Assembly (NCBI RefSeq): GCF_016862555.1
Contig: NZ_BONE01000030.1
Span: 1 to 64,000 of the forward strand
Reading direction: 5' to 3'
From: Asanoa siamensis
Lineage (GTDB): Bacteria; Actinomycetota; Actinomycetes; Mycobacteriales; Micromonosporaceae
Length of the DNA stretch: 64,000 nt
Of this stretch, positions 44,390 to 53,673 are shown in pieces. The notes beneath the pieces were generated by a model. It was not told where the DNA came from, did no database searches, and saw only the letters and a program-made list of their open reading frames with translations. The translations under genes and the position numbers were made by a program. Each line of letters opens with the position of its first letter. Position 1 is the stretch's first letter.

Positions 44390-45099
44390 CGCTGTTCCCC
44401 GGTGGCACGGGCGTCACCCACCTGTCCGTCTACGACTGGGCGGGCCCCGACGGCCTGCCCGGCGGCTCGGCCCACGTGCATCTCGTCTGCACCGAGGGCT
44501 ACGTCGTGCTCGAGGGCCGCGGCCGGCTGCAGACGCTGGGCGCCGACGGCTACGCCGAGACGCCGCTCGCGCCGCTCACGGTCGCCTGGTTCGCCCCGGG
44601 CGTCGTACACCGGCTGGTCAACGACGGCGGCCTGAAGATCCTCGTGGTGATGCAGAACGCCGGCCTGCCCGAGGCAGGCGACGCGGTGCTCACGTTCCCG
44701 CCGGACCACCTCGCCGACCCGGCGCGCTACGCGACCGCGGCCGCGCTGCCACCGGACGACCCGGCCGGCGGTGCCCGGCGGCGCAAGGACCTGGCCGTCG
44801 ACGGCTTCCTGCGGCTGCGCGAGGCGGTCGAGCGCGACGGGCCCGGCGCCCTGGCCGAGTTCTACGCGCGGGCGGCCGCGCTGGTCCGCGAGGAGCTGCC
44901 CGCGTGGCGGGGGCGGTGGCGGGACGGCCCGCTCACCGCCGCGACCGCCACCGGTGCGCAGATCGAGCGACTCGCCGACGGCGGCTTCCACCACCTGCAC
45001 GACGGCCGGCTCACGGTGCTGGGTGCCCCGCCCGAGCGTGGTTACGGCATGTGTGGTCGGCTGGCCACGTACCCGGGATCGGCGTTTCCTGTCCTGTAG
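44386..45099 (+). CDS. cupin-domain protein of the sugar operon
   Basis: A 237-residue protein. Residues about 5-105 are a cupin barrel with motif 1 GGSAHVHLVCTEGYVVLEGRG (ligands HxH and Glu) and motif 2 APGVVHRLVND (His). The C-terminal 110 residues are helical (RKDLAVDGFLRLREAVERDG, LVREELPAWRGRWRDGP) without recognised domain. It ends the operon that starts with the LplB-type permease and may be a sugar isomerase or sensor. Confidence 0.8.
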   Translation: MTLFPGGTGVTHLSVYDWAGPDGLPGGSAHVHLVCTEGYVVLEGRGRLQTLGADGYAETPLAPLTVAWFAPGVVHRLVNDGGLKILVVMQNAGLPEAGDAVLTFPPDHLADPARYATAAALPPDDPAGGARRRKDLAVDGFLRLREAVERDGPGALAEFYARAAALVREELPAWRGRWRDGPLTAATATGAQIERLADGGFHHLHDGRLTVLGAPPERGYGMCGRLATYPGSAFPVL

Positions 45100-45162
45100 G
45101 TCCGAATCGGAGGGACTACGCTGGCGGCCATCTGACCAGCTACGGCTTCGGGGAGCCGGCCT

Positions 45163-46896
45163 TTGCGATTCGGACGAGCTGTGCGCGCGCTGGCGGCCGT
45201 GGCCACCGTCGCCGCGCTGGCCGCGACACCCGCGTCCGCTGTGGACGCCCCACCCGACGCGGCCGGCCCGCCGACGGTCACGAGCGCCGACATCCGCTTC
45301 GCCAGGCCGCCGGTGACGTTGCGCCACGGCAACGCCCGTGAGGCCGGCCTGACGCCTCGCTACGTCGACCGGATTCAGGACACGATCGCGTCGTTCCTCC
45401 AGCCGTCGCCGACGCATCCCATGTATCCCGGCGCCGTCGCGCTCGCCGGCCAGGACGGGGTGATCGTCGCCCACGACGCGGTCGGACACGCGTTGCGCTA
45501 CGCCGACGCCGCCGGCACCGACCTGCCGCGGGACCAGTGGGTCCCCACCCGCCGCGACACCGTCTTCGACGTCGCCTCGATGACCAAGCTGTTCACCGCG
45601 ATCGCCGCGGTCCAACTCGTCGAGAGCGGCCGGCTGGTGCTGGACGTCAACGTCGTGCGCTACCTCCCGGAGTTCGGCGCCCACGGCAAGGGCCACATCA
45701 CGATCCGGAACCTGCTGACCCACACGTCGGGGCTGCCGGCCGACCCGAACCCGTCGCTGTGCGCCTATCCGACGCCGGAGGAGCAGTGGGCGGCGCTGTT
45801 CGACATCGCGCCGCTCGCTCCGCCGAATACCCAGTTCCTGTACGCGGACACGAACATGATGGTGCTCGGCAAGGTGATCGAGACGATCACGGGGCAGCGG
45901 CTCGACCGGGTCGTCGAGCGGGGGATCACGGGGCCGCTGCACATGCGCGAGACGATGTTCAACCCGCCGGCGTCGCTGCGGCCGCGGATCGCGGCGACGG
46001 AATACCAGCCCGGCCGCGGCCTCGTGCGGGGCAGCGTGCAGGACGAGAACGCGTACTGCATGGGCGGTGTCTCGGGTCATGCCGGTGTCTTCTCGACCGC
46101 CCGCGACCTTGCGACGCTGGCGCAGGCACTGCTCAACGGCGGCGCGTACGGCCGGGCCCGGATCCTCTCGTCCCGGTCGACCCGGGCGTTGTTCACGGAC
46201 TACAACGGCGCGTTCCCGACCCACGCGCACGGGCTGGGCTTCGAGCTCGACCAGCGGCGCTACATGGGCGCGCTCAGCTCGCCCGTCACGGCCGGGCACA
46301 CCGGTTTCACCGGTACGTCGATCGTACTCGACCCGCTAGCGCACTCGTTCGCGATCCTGCTGACCAACCGCGTGCACCCGACCCGGGAGTGGGGCAACAA
46401 CAACCCGTCCCGCGCCGCCGTCGGCACGGACCTGGCGCGCGCGTTGCCGGTGCGACCGAGCCAGGGACCGACCGCCTGGTACGCGGACGGCAGCGGCACC
46501 CTGACGATCCCGCTGCGCGGTGGCACGCGGCTCGCGTTCGACCTCTGGTACGACACGGCCGACACCGACGCGGGCGCGGTCGAGGCGTCGACCGACGGCG
46601 GCCGCACCTGGCGGCTGGTGCCGCTGCTGCTGCGGGCGCCGGGCCACCGGTGGCATACCGACGGGACGTTCAGCGGCTTCGAGGGCCGGCAGTGGCTGAC
46701 GGTCGCCGCGTCGCTGCCGGCGGGCACCACGGACCTGCGCTGGCGGGCGACGACGGGCGCGCCGCCGCAGGGACGCGGGATCTACGTCGACGCGGTACGC
46801 GTACACGGCCCGTCGGGTGTCGTGGTCTTCGACGACCGCCGCCCGCGCGACGCGGCCCTCTTCCGCGCGCACGGCTGGACAGCGAGCCGCGACTGA
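45163..46896 (+). CDS. secreted beta-lactamase-type serine hydrolase
   Basis: A 577-residue exported hydrolase. The TTG start gives the signal peptide RFGRAVRALAAVATVAALAA ending near ASA; a GTG at 45181 is an alternative. The penicillin-binding fold has SxxK in VASMTKLFTAIAAVQLVESG, YxN in LYADTNMMVLG, and the third motif HTG in TAGHTGFTGTSIVLD. The C-terminal 170 residues form a beta-rich domain (YADGSGTLTIPLRGGTRLAF) probably involved in binding. It resembles EstB/class C-type esterases and D-aminopeptidases; the substrate is unknown. It begins 63 bases after the sugar operon. Confidence 0.88.
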   Translation: MRFGRAVRALAAVATVAALAATPASAVDAPPDAAGPPTVTSADIRFARPPVTLRHGNAREAGLTPRYVDRIQDTIASFLQPSPTHPMYPGAVALAGQDGVIVAHDAVGHALRYADAAGTDLPRDQWVPTRRDTVFDVASMTKLFTAIAAVQLVESGRLVLDVNVVRYLPEFGAHGKGHITIRNLLTHTSGLPADPNPSLCAYPTPEEQWAALFDIAPLAPPNTQFLYADTNMMVLGKVIETITGQRLDRVVERGITGPLHMRETMFNPPASLRPRIAATEYQPGRGLVRGSVQDENAYCMGGVSGHAGVFSTARDLATLAQALLNGGAYGRARILSSRSTRALFTDYNGAFPTHAHGLGFELDQRRYMGALSSPVTAGHTGFTGTSIVLDPLAHSFAILLTNRVHPTREWGNNNPSRAAVGTDLARALPVRPSQGPTAWYADGSGTLTIPLRGGTRLAFDLWYDTADTDAGAVEASTDGGRTWRLVPLLLRAPGHRWHTDGTFSGFEGRQWLTVAASLPAGTTDLRWRATTGAPPQGRGIYVDAVRVHGPSGVVVFDDRRPRDAALFRAHGWTASRD

Positions 46897-46910
46897 GTAA
46901 CGTCGCGCGG

Positions 46911-47495
46911 GTGACCGTCACCGTGCGCCCGGCCAACGAGGCGAGCTGGGACGATCTGCGGGCCGTGTTCGGCACCCGCGGCGACCCGGCGAACTGCCAG
47001 TGCCAGTGGTTCAAGGCCCGCGACGTGTGGGCGCTGCCGAAACAGGAGCGGGTGGACCGCCTGCGCGCCCAGACCCACTGCGACGCGCCGGACGCGGCGC
47101 GGACCAGCGGCCTGGTGGCCTACCTGGACGACGAGCCGGTGGGTTGGTGCGCGGTCGAGCCGCGGGTGGCCTACGAACGCCTGCTCCGCGCCCGGGTGCC
47201 GTGGTCGGGCCGCGACGAGGACAAGCAGGACCCGGACGTCTGGGCGGTGACGTGCTTCGTGACCCGCGCGGGCTACCGCCGGCGCGGGGTGAGCCGGGCC
47301 CTGGCGAAGGCGGCGGTCGACTTCGCCCGCGCGCGCGGCGCCTGCGCGATCGAGGGCTACCCGATGCGCGTGGAGGAGGGCCAGACAGGCGGCGGCGAAC
47401 TCTTCGTGGGGGTCGCCACGGTCTTCGCGGAGGCAGGCTTCAAAGAGGTCAGCACCCCCACGCTCCGCCGCGTCGTCATGCGGGTCGACTTCTGA
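46911..47495 (+). CDS. GNAT-family N-acetyltransferase
   Basis: A 194-residue acetyltransferase starting with GTG. NCQCQWFKARDVWALPKQER near residue 30 and the acetyl-CoA-binding loop in VTCFVTRAGYRRRGVSRALA at about 112-131 define a GNAT subgroup common in actinomycetes. VGWCAVEPRVAYERL forms strand 4. The acceptor substrate is unknown. It begins 14 bases after the serine hydrolase stop, and a TAACGT -10-like element lies in between. Confidence 0.88.
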   Translation: MTVTVRPANEASWDDLRAVFGTRGDPANCQCQWFKARDVWALPKQERVDRLRAQTHCDAPDAARTSGLVAYLDDEPVGWCAVEPRVAYERLLRARVPWSGRDEDKQDPDVWAVTCFVTRAGYRRRGVSRALAKAAVDFARARGACAIEGYPMRVEEGQTGGGELFVGVATVFAEAGFKEVSTPTLRRVVMRVDF

Positions 47496-47634
47496 CCGAA
47501 CCCGACCCGTCGCCATGGCGTTATGCAGGTCGACATCTGGCCGTACGTAGGTAGACGTGGCGCGGCCGCCGCGCGATCGTCTGTGCGTTGTGGACAGGAC
47601 GGCGGATTCGGCAACGACCTGAGGAGTTCGACGC

Positions 47635-48390
47635 ATGGTGGCGGATGCCCACGACGGACATGTCCCGGAACAAGCCACGGGCGGGCGGGCCCTCGACCTC
47701 CTGGACAAGGCGATCGGCCTGCAGAGCCCGCTGGTGCGTAAGAACATCGCCCGGGCGCGGCAGCGGAACCCGGAGGCGACGCCGGCGGAGGTGATCCGCA
47801 CTCTGGAGCGGATCTACGTCAGCACCTTGACCGGTACGGGCGCCGCGGTCGGGGGGACCGCGGCCGCTCCCGGTGTCGGCACGGGTGTCGCGCTCGCGCT
47901 GTCCGCGGGTGAGTTTCTCTCGTCCCTCGAGCTGAGCGCCCTGTTCGCGCTCTCGATCGCCGAGATCCACGGCGTCCCGATCGACGAGCTCGAACGACGC
48001 CGCACGATCGTCATGGGGATCATGCTCGGCGGGAGCGGCGCCACCACCATCGGCAAGGTCGCCGAGCGTACGGGGCAGCACTGGGGACGGCAGGTCGTCG
48101 CCAAGGTGCCCGTCGAGGCCCTGCGCCAGATCAACCGGGTGCTGGGGAGGCACTTCGTCACGAAGTACGGGACCAAACAGGGGATTATCGTGCTCGGTCG
48201 GGTGGCGCCGTTCGGGATCGGGGCGGTGATCGGGGGTGGCGCCAACGCCGCGCTGGCCGCGTTGGCGGTGAAGGCCGCTCGCCGCGCCTTCGGCGACCCG
48301 CCGACCTCCTGGCCGACACCCGTGGGTGGCGCGGGCGAGAGCCTAGGCCACCGCGCCGCTCGGGCGGGTGTGGAGGGCGGCCAGGGCTGA
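47635..48390 (+). CDS. EcsC-like membrane-associated protein
   Basis: A 251-residue protein with a helical N-terminal third and Gly/Ala-rich hydrophobic segments (TGTGAAVGGTAAAPGVGTGV, LELSALFALSIAEIHGVPID, GRVAPFGIGAVIGGGANAAL). The order of glycine-rich membrane stretch, helical EIHGVP, and terminal glycine-rich segment is like EcsC-family proteins, whose function is unclear. The C-terminal 16 codons overlap the 3' end of the convergent glycosyltransferase gene by 48 bases, which is more than any other pair here. Confidence 0.6.
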   Translation: MVADAHDGHVPEQATGGRALDLLDKAIGLQSPLVRKNIARARQRNPEATPAEVIRTLERIYVSTLTGTGAAVGGTAAAPGVGTGVALALSAGEFLSSLELSALFALSIAEIHGVPIDELERRRTIVMGIMLGGSGATTIGKVAERTGQHWGRQVVAKVPVEALRQINRVLGRHFVTKYGTKQGIIVLGRVAPFGIGAVIGGGANAALAALAVKAARRAFGDPPTSWPTPVGGAGESLGHRAARAGVEGGQG

Positions 48391-49545
48391 GTAGACCGAC
48401 GACAGCTGCGCCGCTACGCGCTTCCAGGAGTAGACCTGGCGGGCTCGGTCGATCGCTGCCGTCGCGTAGGCCAGGTGGCGGACCGGGTCGCCCAGCAGCC
48501 GGCGGATCGCCGTGCCCAGCGCCCGGGGGTCCCGCGGCGATACCAGGTCGCCCGTCAAACCCTCCACCACCGTCTCCGCGATGCCGCCCACCGCCGTGCC
48601 CACCACCGGGACGCCGCAGGCCATCGCTTCCAGCGGGCTCAGGCCGAACGGCTCGTACCACGGTGCCGCCACCAGCAGGTCCGCCGAGCGGTACCAGAGT
48701 GGCATCTCCCGGCGGGGGACCCCGCCGACGAGCTGGACGCGGTCGCCCACGTCGAGGCGGTCCGCCAGCTCGCGCAGCTCGCGCGCCGCCGGGTCCGTGC
48801 CGAGTGCCTCCGCCGGTGGGCCGCCGACCACCACGCACTCCGCGTCGGGGACGAGGCGCAGCGCCGCGATCAGGTCCTGGTGGCCCTTGCGGGACGTGAG
48901 CGCGCCGACCGAGAGCACCCGCCGGCGTGGGCCGCGCGGCTGGGCCGGGCCCTCCGGCTGGAACAGGTCGTCGTCGACGCCGCCGGGGATCAGGACCAGG
49001 CGCGAGCGTGGTACGCCCATCCGGACCAGTTCCCGCAGCTCGTCCTGGCTCTGCGCCACCACCTGGTCGACCGCGCGGCCGAGCACGCGCTCGTAGCCGA
49101 TCCGCTGCGGCGGCCCGTCGAACGCGTTGTTGCGCCGCGCCGCCGTGCCCAGGTCGTGGTACGACTGCACGACCGGCACACCCGTCTGCCGGCCCGCCGT
49201 GACCGCGGCCAGGCCGCTGGTCCAGAAATGGGCGTGGGCCACCGCGGGCGTCCAGCCGCCGCGCCAGGAGTCGACGAGCCAGCGCGAGAAATCTTTCGTG
49301 TACGGCAGCAGCTCGCTGTCGGAGAGCATCCGGGCGGGGCCGGCCGGCACCCGGACGACCGTGACGCCGCCCACCGTCGTGTCGGCGGCACCCGGGCCGT
49401 CGGAGGCGACCCGGCGCGTGTAGACCCGGACGTCGTGGCCGGCGGCCGCGAGCGCGGACGACAGGTCGCCGACGTAGGCACCGCGACCGCCGCGCATCGC
49501 CCCGTCGGACGGGTCCGCGTGCTCGGAGATCATCGCGATGCGCAT
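48343..49545 (-). CDS. GT4-family glycosyltransferase
   Basis: A 400-residue GT-B glycosyltransferase. The N-terminal domain begins MRIAMISEHADPSDGAMRGG (glycine-rich sugar-nucleotide loop), and VAHAHFWTSGLAAVTA and PVVQSYHDLGTAARR follow. The C-terminal domain shows VLSVGALTSRKGHQDLIAAL and the nucleotide-binding EX7E motif in PWYEPFGLSPLEAMACGVPV. It probably transfers a sugar from a nucleotide donor to a cell-envelope glycan or lipid. It is transcribed alone, tail-to-tail with the EcsC-like gene. Confidence 0.92.
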   Translation of the reverse strand: MRIAMISEHADPSDGAMRGGRGAYVGDLSSALAAAGHDVRVYTRRVASDGPGAADTTVGGVTVVRVPAGPARMLSDSELLPYTKDFSRWLVDSWRGGWTPAVAHAHFWTSGLAAVTAGRQTGVPVVQSYHDLGTAARRNNAFDGPPQRIGYERVLGRAVDQVVAQSQDELRELVRMGVPRSRLVLIPGGVDDDLFQPEGPAQPRGPRRRVLSVGALTSRKGHQDLIAALRLVPDAECVVVGGPPAEALGTDPAARELRELADRLDVGDRVQLVGGVPRREMPLWYRSADLLVAAPWYEPFGLSPLEAMACGVPVVGTAVGGIAETVVEGLTGDLVSPRDPRALGTAIRRLLGDPVRHLAYATAAIDRARQVYSWKRVAAQLSSVYSALAALHTRPSGAVA

Positions 49546-49695
49546 GCGTTCATCCTCCCGCGCCGAACCGGCGTACCCGATCAAGTCTGGCCTTTTCTGG
49601 AGATTTCGCTCGTGACGTTGGCCTCACCAGGGCTCAGAGGTATCCCCAAGCGCCGGCCCTAAACATCACCGGCCCCGCATGTACCAGCAGGTCGC

Positions 49696-49722
49696 GGTTT
49701 GCGAGCCGGTTGCTCTGGGTAC
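49696..49722 (+). promoter_or_regulatory. SigB/SigF-type promoter before yihY-like gene
   Basis: GGTTT (49696-49700), 16 bases, GGGTAC (49717-49722), 32 bases before the ATG. Both hexamers match the actinobacterial general-stress sigma consensus (GGTTT, 14-16, GGGTAY). Confidence 0.65.
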
Positions 49723-49754
49723 GAACGGCCGCGCTCACAGTGAAGGGCGGACAC

Positions 49755-50720
49755 ATGGCGACGACGGCCGGCCTCGACCTCGAACCCTCGGCGCTGCCGC
49801 GGCGGATCCGTCAGCTCCGCTGGCGCACCTGGCGCGGGGTGCTGGTGCGCGCGGGCAAGGGGTTCGTCAAGGACAACTGCTCCGACTGGGCGGCGAGCCT
49901 GACCTACTACACGGTGCTGGCGCTGTTCCCGTCGGCGATCGTGGTGGTCGCGCTGGTCAACCTCGTCTCGCAGGGCGACCGGACCGTCGACACCGTGGTC
50001 GGGCTGCTGCGCGACATGGGCGCGTCGTCCGTGGTCAACAAGCCCGGCGTGGTCGACGCGATCCGCGCCGTCGTGGAGCAGAAGAGCGCGGCCGGCGTGC
50101 TGCTGAGCTTCGGTCTGCTCACCGCGATCTGGTCGGCGTCCGGCTACGTGGGCGGTTTCACCCGGGCGTCCAACGCGGTGTACGGCGTCGAGGAGGGCCG
50201 CCCGTTCTGGAAGCTGCGCCCCCTGCAGATCGCGCTGACCGTGGCCGGCCTGCTGCTGCTCGCGATCGTCGCCGTCATGCTGATCGTCAGCGGGTCCGTG
50301 ACCACCGCGCTCGGCGAGCGGCTCGGCCTGGGCGAGGCGCCCCGGCTGGCCTGGACCGTCGCCAAGTGGCCGCTGCTCGTGGCGATCGCGATGCTGCTGC
50401 TGGCGATGCTGTTCTGGATCGCGCCCAACGTGCGCCAGCCGAAGTTCCGCTGGCTCACGGTCGGCGGGTTCGTGGCACTGCTCGCCACCGGGCTGGCCTC
50501 GTTCGGGTTCGGGCTCTACGTAGCCAACTTCGACTCCTACGACAAGACGTACGGGAGTCTCGGCGCGGTCATCGCCTTCCTGGTCTGGGTCTACCTGGTC
50601 AACTCGGCGATCCTGTTCGGCGTGGAGGTCAACGCCGAGGTGCAGCGGGGTCGCGAGCTGCAGGCGGGAGCCGACAAGGTCGAGGACCCGGTGCTGCCGC
50701 CGCGTACACCTGCGGAGTGA
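49755..50720 (+). CDS. YihY/BrkB-family membrane protein
   Basis: A 321-residue membrane protein with six hydrophobic segments. GFVKDNCSDWAASLTYYTVL near residue 37 and LTAIWSASGYVGGFTRASNA near 120 are the family signatures, and the last helix region FNFDSYDKTYGSLGAV-like (NFDSYDKTYGSLGAVIAFLV) and SAILFGVEVNAEVQR close the domain. The protein was once called ribonuclease BN in error; its real role is unknown. A GGTTT/GGGTAC stress-type promoter lies upstream, and two further small stress-type genes follow. Confidence 0.92.
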   Translation: MATTAGLDLEPSALPRRIRQLRWRTWRGVLVRAGKGFVKDNCSDWAASLTYYTVLALFPSAIVVVALVNLVSQGDRTVDTVVGLLRDMGASSVVNKPGVVDAIRAVVEQKSAAGVLLSFGLLTAIWSASGYVGGFTRASNAVYGVEEGRPFWKLRPLQIALTVAGLLLLAIVAVMLIVSGSVTTALGERLGLGEAPRLAWTVAKWPLLVAIAMLLLAMLFWIAPNVRQPKFRWLTVGGFVALLATGLASFGFGLYVANFDSYDKTYGSLGAVIAFLVWVYLVNSAILFGVEVNAEVQRGRELQAGADKVEDPVLPPRTPAE

Positions 50721-50741
50721 CACCACTGGGACGGGTGTTCC

Positions 50742-50767
50742 GGTTTAGCCGCCGGACCCCGGGGTAG
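50742..50767 (+). promoter_or_regulatory. SigB/SigF-type promoter before DUF2795 gene
   Basis: GGTTT (50742-50746), 15 bases, GGGTAG (50762-50767), only 10 bases before the ATG. It is close to the general-stress sigma consensus and would give a very short leader. Confidence 0.6.
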
Positions 50768-50777
50768 CCCAAAACGC

Positions 50778-51188
50778 ATGGAACGGGGCAACGCAAAACA
50801 CAGTCCACGTGTCGACGACGAGCTCGCGCATGAGGTCGACGGCATCGTGAAGGGCACCGCCGGCGGTCGCGCCGAGGAGTTCCGTGAGGCGGAACCGTCG
50901 GGCGACGACCAACCGGAGGCGAGCATGGTGCCCGAGGGCGACGACGGCACCGGCGCGCCGCAGGGCATGACGGCGCAGGAGGTCGAGCAGCGCAGCAGGT
51001 TCGGGCGGTACATCAACCGCACCGCGCTGCCCGGCGACCGCGACCGGCTGCGCAAGGACGCCGAGTCCAACGAGGCGCCCGACGACGTGCTCGCACAGAT
51101 CGACCGGCTCCCCACCGGAGTCCGGTTCCAGACGGTGTCCGAGGCCTGGGCCGCGCTCGGCCACCGGAACGAGACACAACGCTGGTGA
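50778..51188 (+). CDS. DUF2795-like stress protein
   Basis: A 136-residue acidic, hydrophilic protein. Residues 1-70 are charged and probably disordered. The C-terminal half (VEQRSRFGRYINRTALPGDR, APDDVLAQIDRLPTGVRFQT, VSEAWAALG) matches the DUF2795 repeat, a small helical domain common in actinobacterial stress-regulon genes. It follows a SigB-type promoter and precedes a SRPBCC gene by 49 bases. Its function is not known. Confidence 0.75.
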   Translation: MERGNAKHSPRVDDELAHEVDGIVKGTAGGRAEEFREAEPSGDDQPEASMVPEGDDGTGAPQGMTAQEVEQRSRFGRYINRTALPGDRDRLRKDAESNEAPDDVLAQIDRLPTGVRFQTVSEAWAALGHRNETQRW

Positions 51189-51237
51189 CTGTCCGCCCAG
51201 GTGCGGGCACCAGCTGACTGAGGAGGTATCAAGCCAC

Positions 51238-51699
51238 ATGGGTGGCGTGACCAAGTCCGTCGACGTCGCGGTGCCGGTGCGCACCGCCTACAACCAGTGG
51301 ACCCAGTTCGAGGAGTTCCCCCGCTTCATGGAGGGGGTCCAGGAGATCCGCCAGCTCGACGACACCACGACGCACTGGAAGACCGAGATCGCCGGTGTGA
51401 AGCGGGAGTTCGACGCCCGGATCACCGAACAGCTCCCGGACGAGCGGGTCGCCTGGACCTCCGTGGGCGGCACGAAGCAGTCCGGCGTGGTGACGTTCCA
51501 CCGGCTCGACGCCGATCACACGCGGGTGACCGCGCAGATGGAGTTCGAGCCGGACGGCATGATCGAGAAGGCCGGCGAGAAGCTGCACGTGGTCGACCGC
51601 CGGGTCGAGGGTGACCTCAAGCGGTTCAAGGAGTTCATCGAGAGCCGCGGCGCCGAGACAGGTGGCTGGCGCGGCGAGGTGGACCGGCCGACGCCGTAA
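51238..51699 (+). CDS. SRPBCC-family (START-like) protein
   Basis: A 153-residue polyketide-cyclase/START-like protein. VTKSVDVAVPVRTAYNQWTQ, FEEFPRFMEGVQEIRQLDDT, WTSVGGTKQSGVVTFHRLDA and the long C-terminal helix VDRRVEGDLKRFKEFIESRG give the helix-grip fold with a ligand cavity. An AGGAGGT site precedes the ATG. It is probably co-transcribed with the DUF2795 gene and followed by a strong terminator, so the YihY, DUF2795 and SRPBCC genes make a stress-type block. The ligand is unknown. Confidence 0.88.
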   Translation: MGGVTKSVDVAVPVRTAYNQWTQFEEFPRFMEGVQEIRQLDDTTTHWKTEIAGVKREFDARITEQLPDERVAWTSVGGTKQSGVVTFHRLDADHTRVTAQMEFEPDGMIEKAGEKLHVVDRRVEGDLKRFKEFIESRGAETGGWRGEVDRPTP

Positions 51700-51713
51700 C
51701 GAGAGATCAGGAC

Positions 51714-51743
51714 GGGCCCGCGCGGGAACGCGCGGGCCCTTTC
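51714..51743. terminator. rho-independent terminator, convergent genes
   Basis: GGGCCCGCGCG (51714-51724), loop GGAA, CGCGCGGGCCC (51729-51739), followed by TTTCC. The perfect 11-bp GC stem lies between the SRPBCC gene and the oppositely oriented transporter operon, so it may work in both directions. Confidence 0.85.
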
Positions 51744-52519
<776 letters not shown>

Positions 52520-52523
<4 letters not shown>

Positions 52524-53281
52524 GCGAGCACCGCCACGAGAGCGATGGCGGCGGCGGCGAGCGGCAGAGCGGCCGAACGTGCCCAGTCAAATGTGGTCGC
52601 GCCGGGGCCTTCGGGCCGGGGGAGCCGGCCGTTGTAGCCGCGGGCCACCATGGCCAGGTAGACGCGCTCGCCGCGCTCGTAGGACCGGATGAACAGCGCG
52701 CCGACCCCGACCGCGAACGCCTTGACCTGCCACAGGAAGCGCGGGTCGTAGCCACGGGAGAGCCGCGCCACGCGCATGCGGCGGGCGTCGTCGGCGAGGA
52801 TGTCGAGGTATCGGAGCATGAAAGTCGCGATCTGGGTGAAGACCTGCGGGCAGCGTAGCCGGTCGAGGCCCAGCAGCAGGTCGCGGGCCGTGGTCGTGGC
52901 CGCCAGCAGCAGCGAGGCGAGCACGCCCAGCGTGCCCTTGGCCAAGATGTTCCAGGCGCCGTGCAGGCCGTCGATCGACAGCGACATGCCGAGCCACTCG
53001 GTGCGCTCGCCGTGCCCCGCGAACGGCAGGGCGATGGCCAGCAGCACGAACGGGAGCTCGATCGTGGCCCGCTTGGCCAGCCAGAGCGGCGGCACCTTGG
53101 CGAGGACCAGCACCCCCACGAGAAGCACCAGGTAGCCGGCGAAGGCCAGGAACTTCTCGCGGGGGGTGACCACCACCACGATCGTGAACAGCAGGGTCGC
53201 GACGATCTTCACCTCGGCCGGCAGCCGGTGGACCCGGCTGTCGTGGTCGAGGTGCAGCGGGTGCGCGTGGCCCGCGCCCAT
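52520..53281 (-). CDS. nickel/cobalt ECF transporter T component (NikQ/CbiQ)
   Basis: A 253-residue membrane protein with five to six helices. LDHDSRVHRLPAEVKIVATL at the N-terminus and DILADDARRMRVARLSRGYD, the first coupling-helix motif (ARG-type), are CbiQ signatures; a second coupling motif is YLAMVARGYNGRLP. It links the NikO ATPase to the metal-binding NikM/NikN parts. Its ATG shares one base with the stop of the NikN gene. Confidence 0.93.
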
Positions 53282-53673
53282 CAGGCGCTCGTCGCTCCGG
53301 AGGCCGCGCGGTCTCCGTCGTTCTCGTGCTCGTCATGGTTGCCGCGACGGCGGACCAGCCAGAACACGCCACCGCCGATCGCGAACGTGACCGCGACGCC
53401 CAGGATGCCGGACAGTCCCGTCGAGAGGTATTCGTTGTCGATGCCCTTGATGCCGTAGTCGGCCAGCGGGCTGTCCTTCATCTGGTGGTCCTGCTCCTGC
53501 TGGGCCATGCAGGTGCCACCGGTGATGTTGTCGTCGGCGTCGAACGTGCAGCCCTCGCGGGCGGCGGCGTCGAGGCCGTCGGGGCTCGACGAGGCGAAGC
53601 TGGAGACCACACCCGCGAGCAGCGCGGCGACCAGCAGGCCGCCGGCGACGAACCAACCGAGTCGCTTCCTCAT
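53281..53673 (-). CDS. nickel/cobalt transporter small subunit (NikN/CbiN-type)
   Basis: A 130-residue protein with two membrane helices: WFVAGGLLVAALLAGVVSSF and GLSGILGVAVTFAIGGGVFW. Between them SSSPDGLDAAAREGC carries the PDGL motif typical of PDGLE/CbiN-type extracytoplasmic loops that assist metal loading into NikM. The C-terminus is polar and His/Glu/Asp-rich (RRRGNHDEHENDGDR), which may bind metal. It overlaps both neighbouring transporter genes. Confidence 0.88.
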   Translation of the reverse strand: MRKRLGWFVAGGLLVAALLAGVVSSFASSSPDGLDAAAREGCTFDADDNITGGTCMAQQEQDHQMKDSPLADYGIKGIDNEYLSTGLSGILGVAVTFAIGGGVFWLVRRRGNHDEHENDGDRAASGATSA

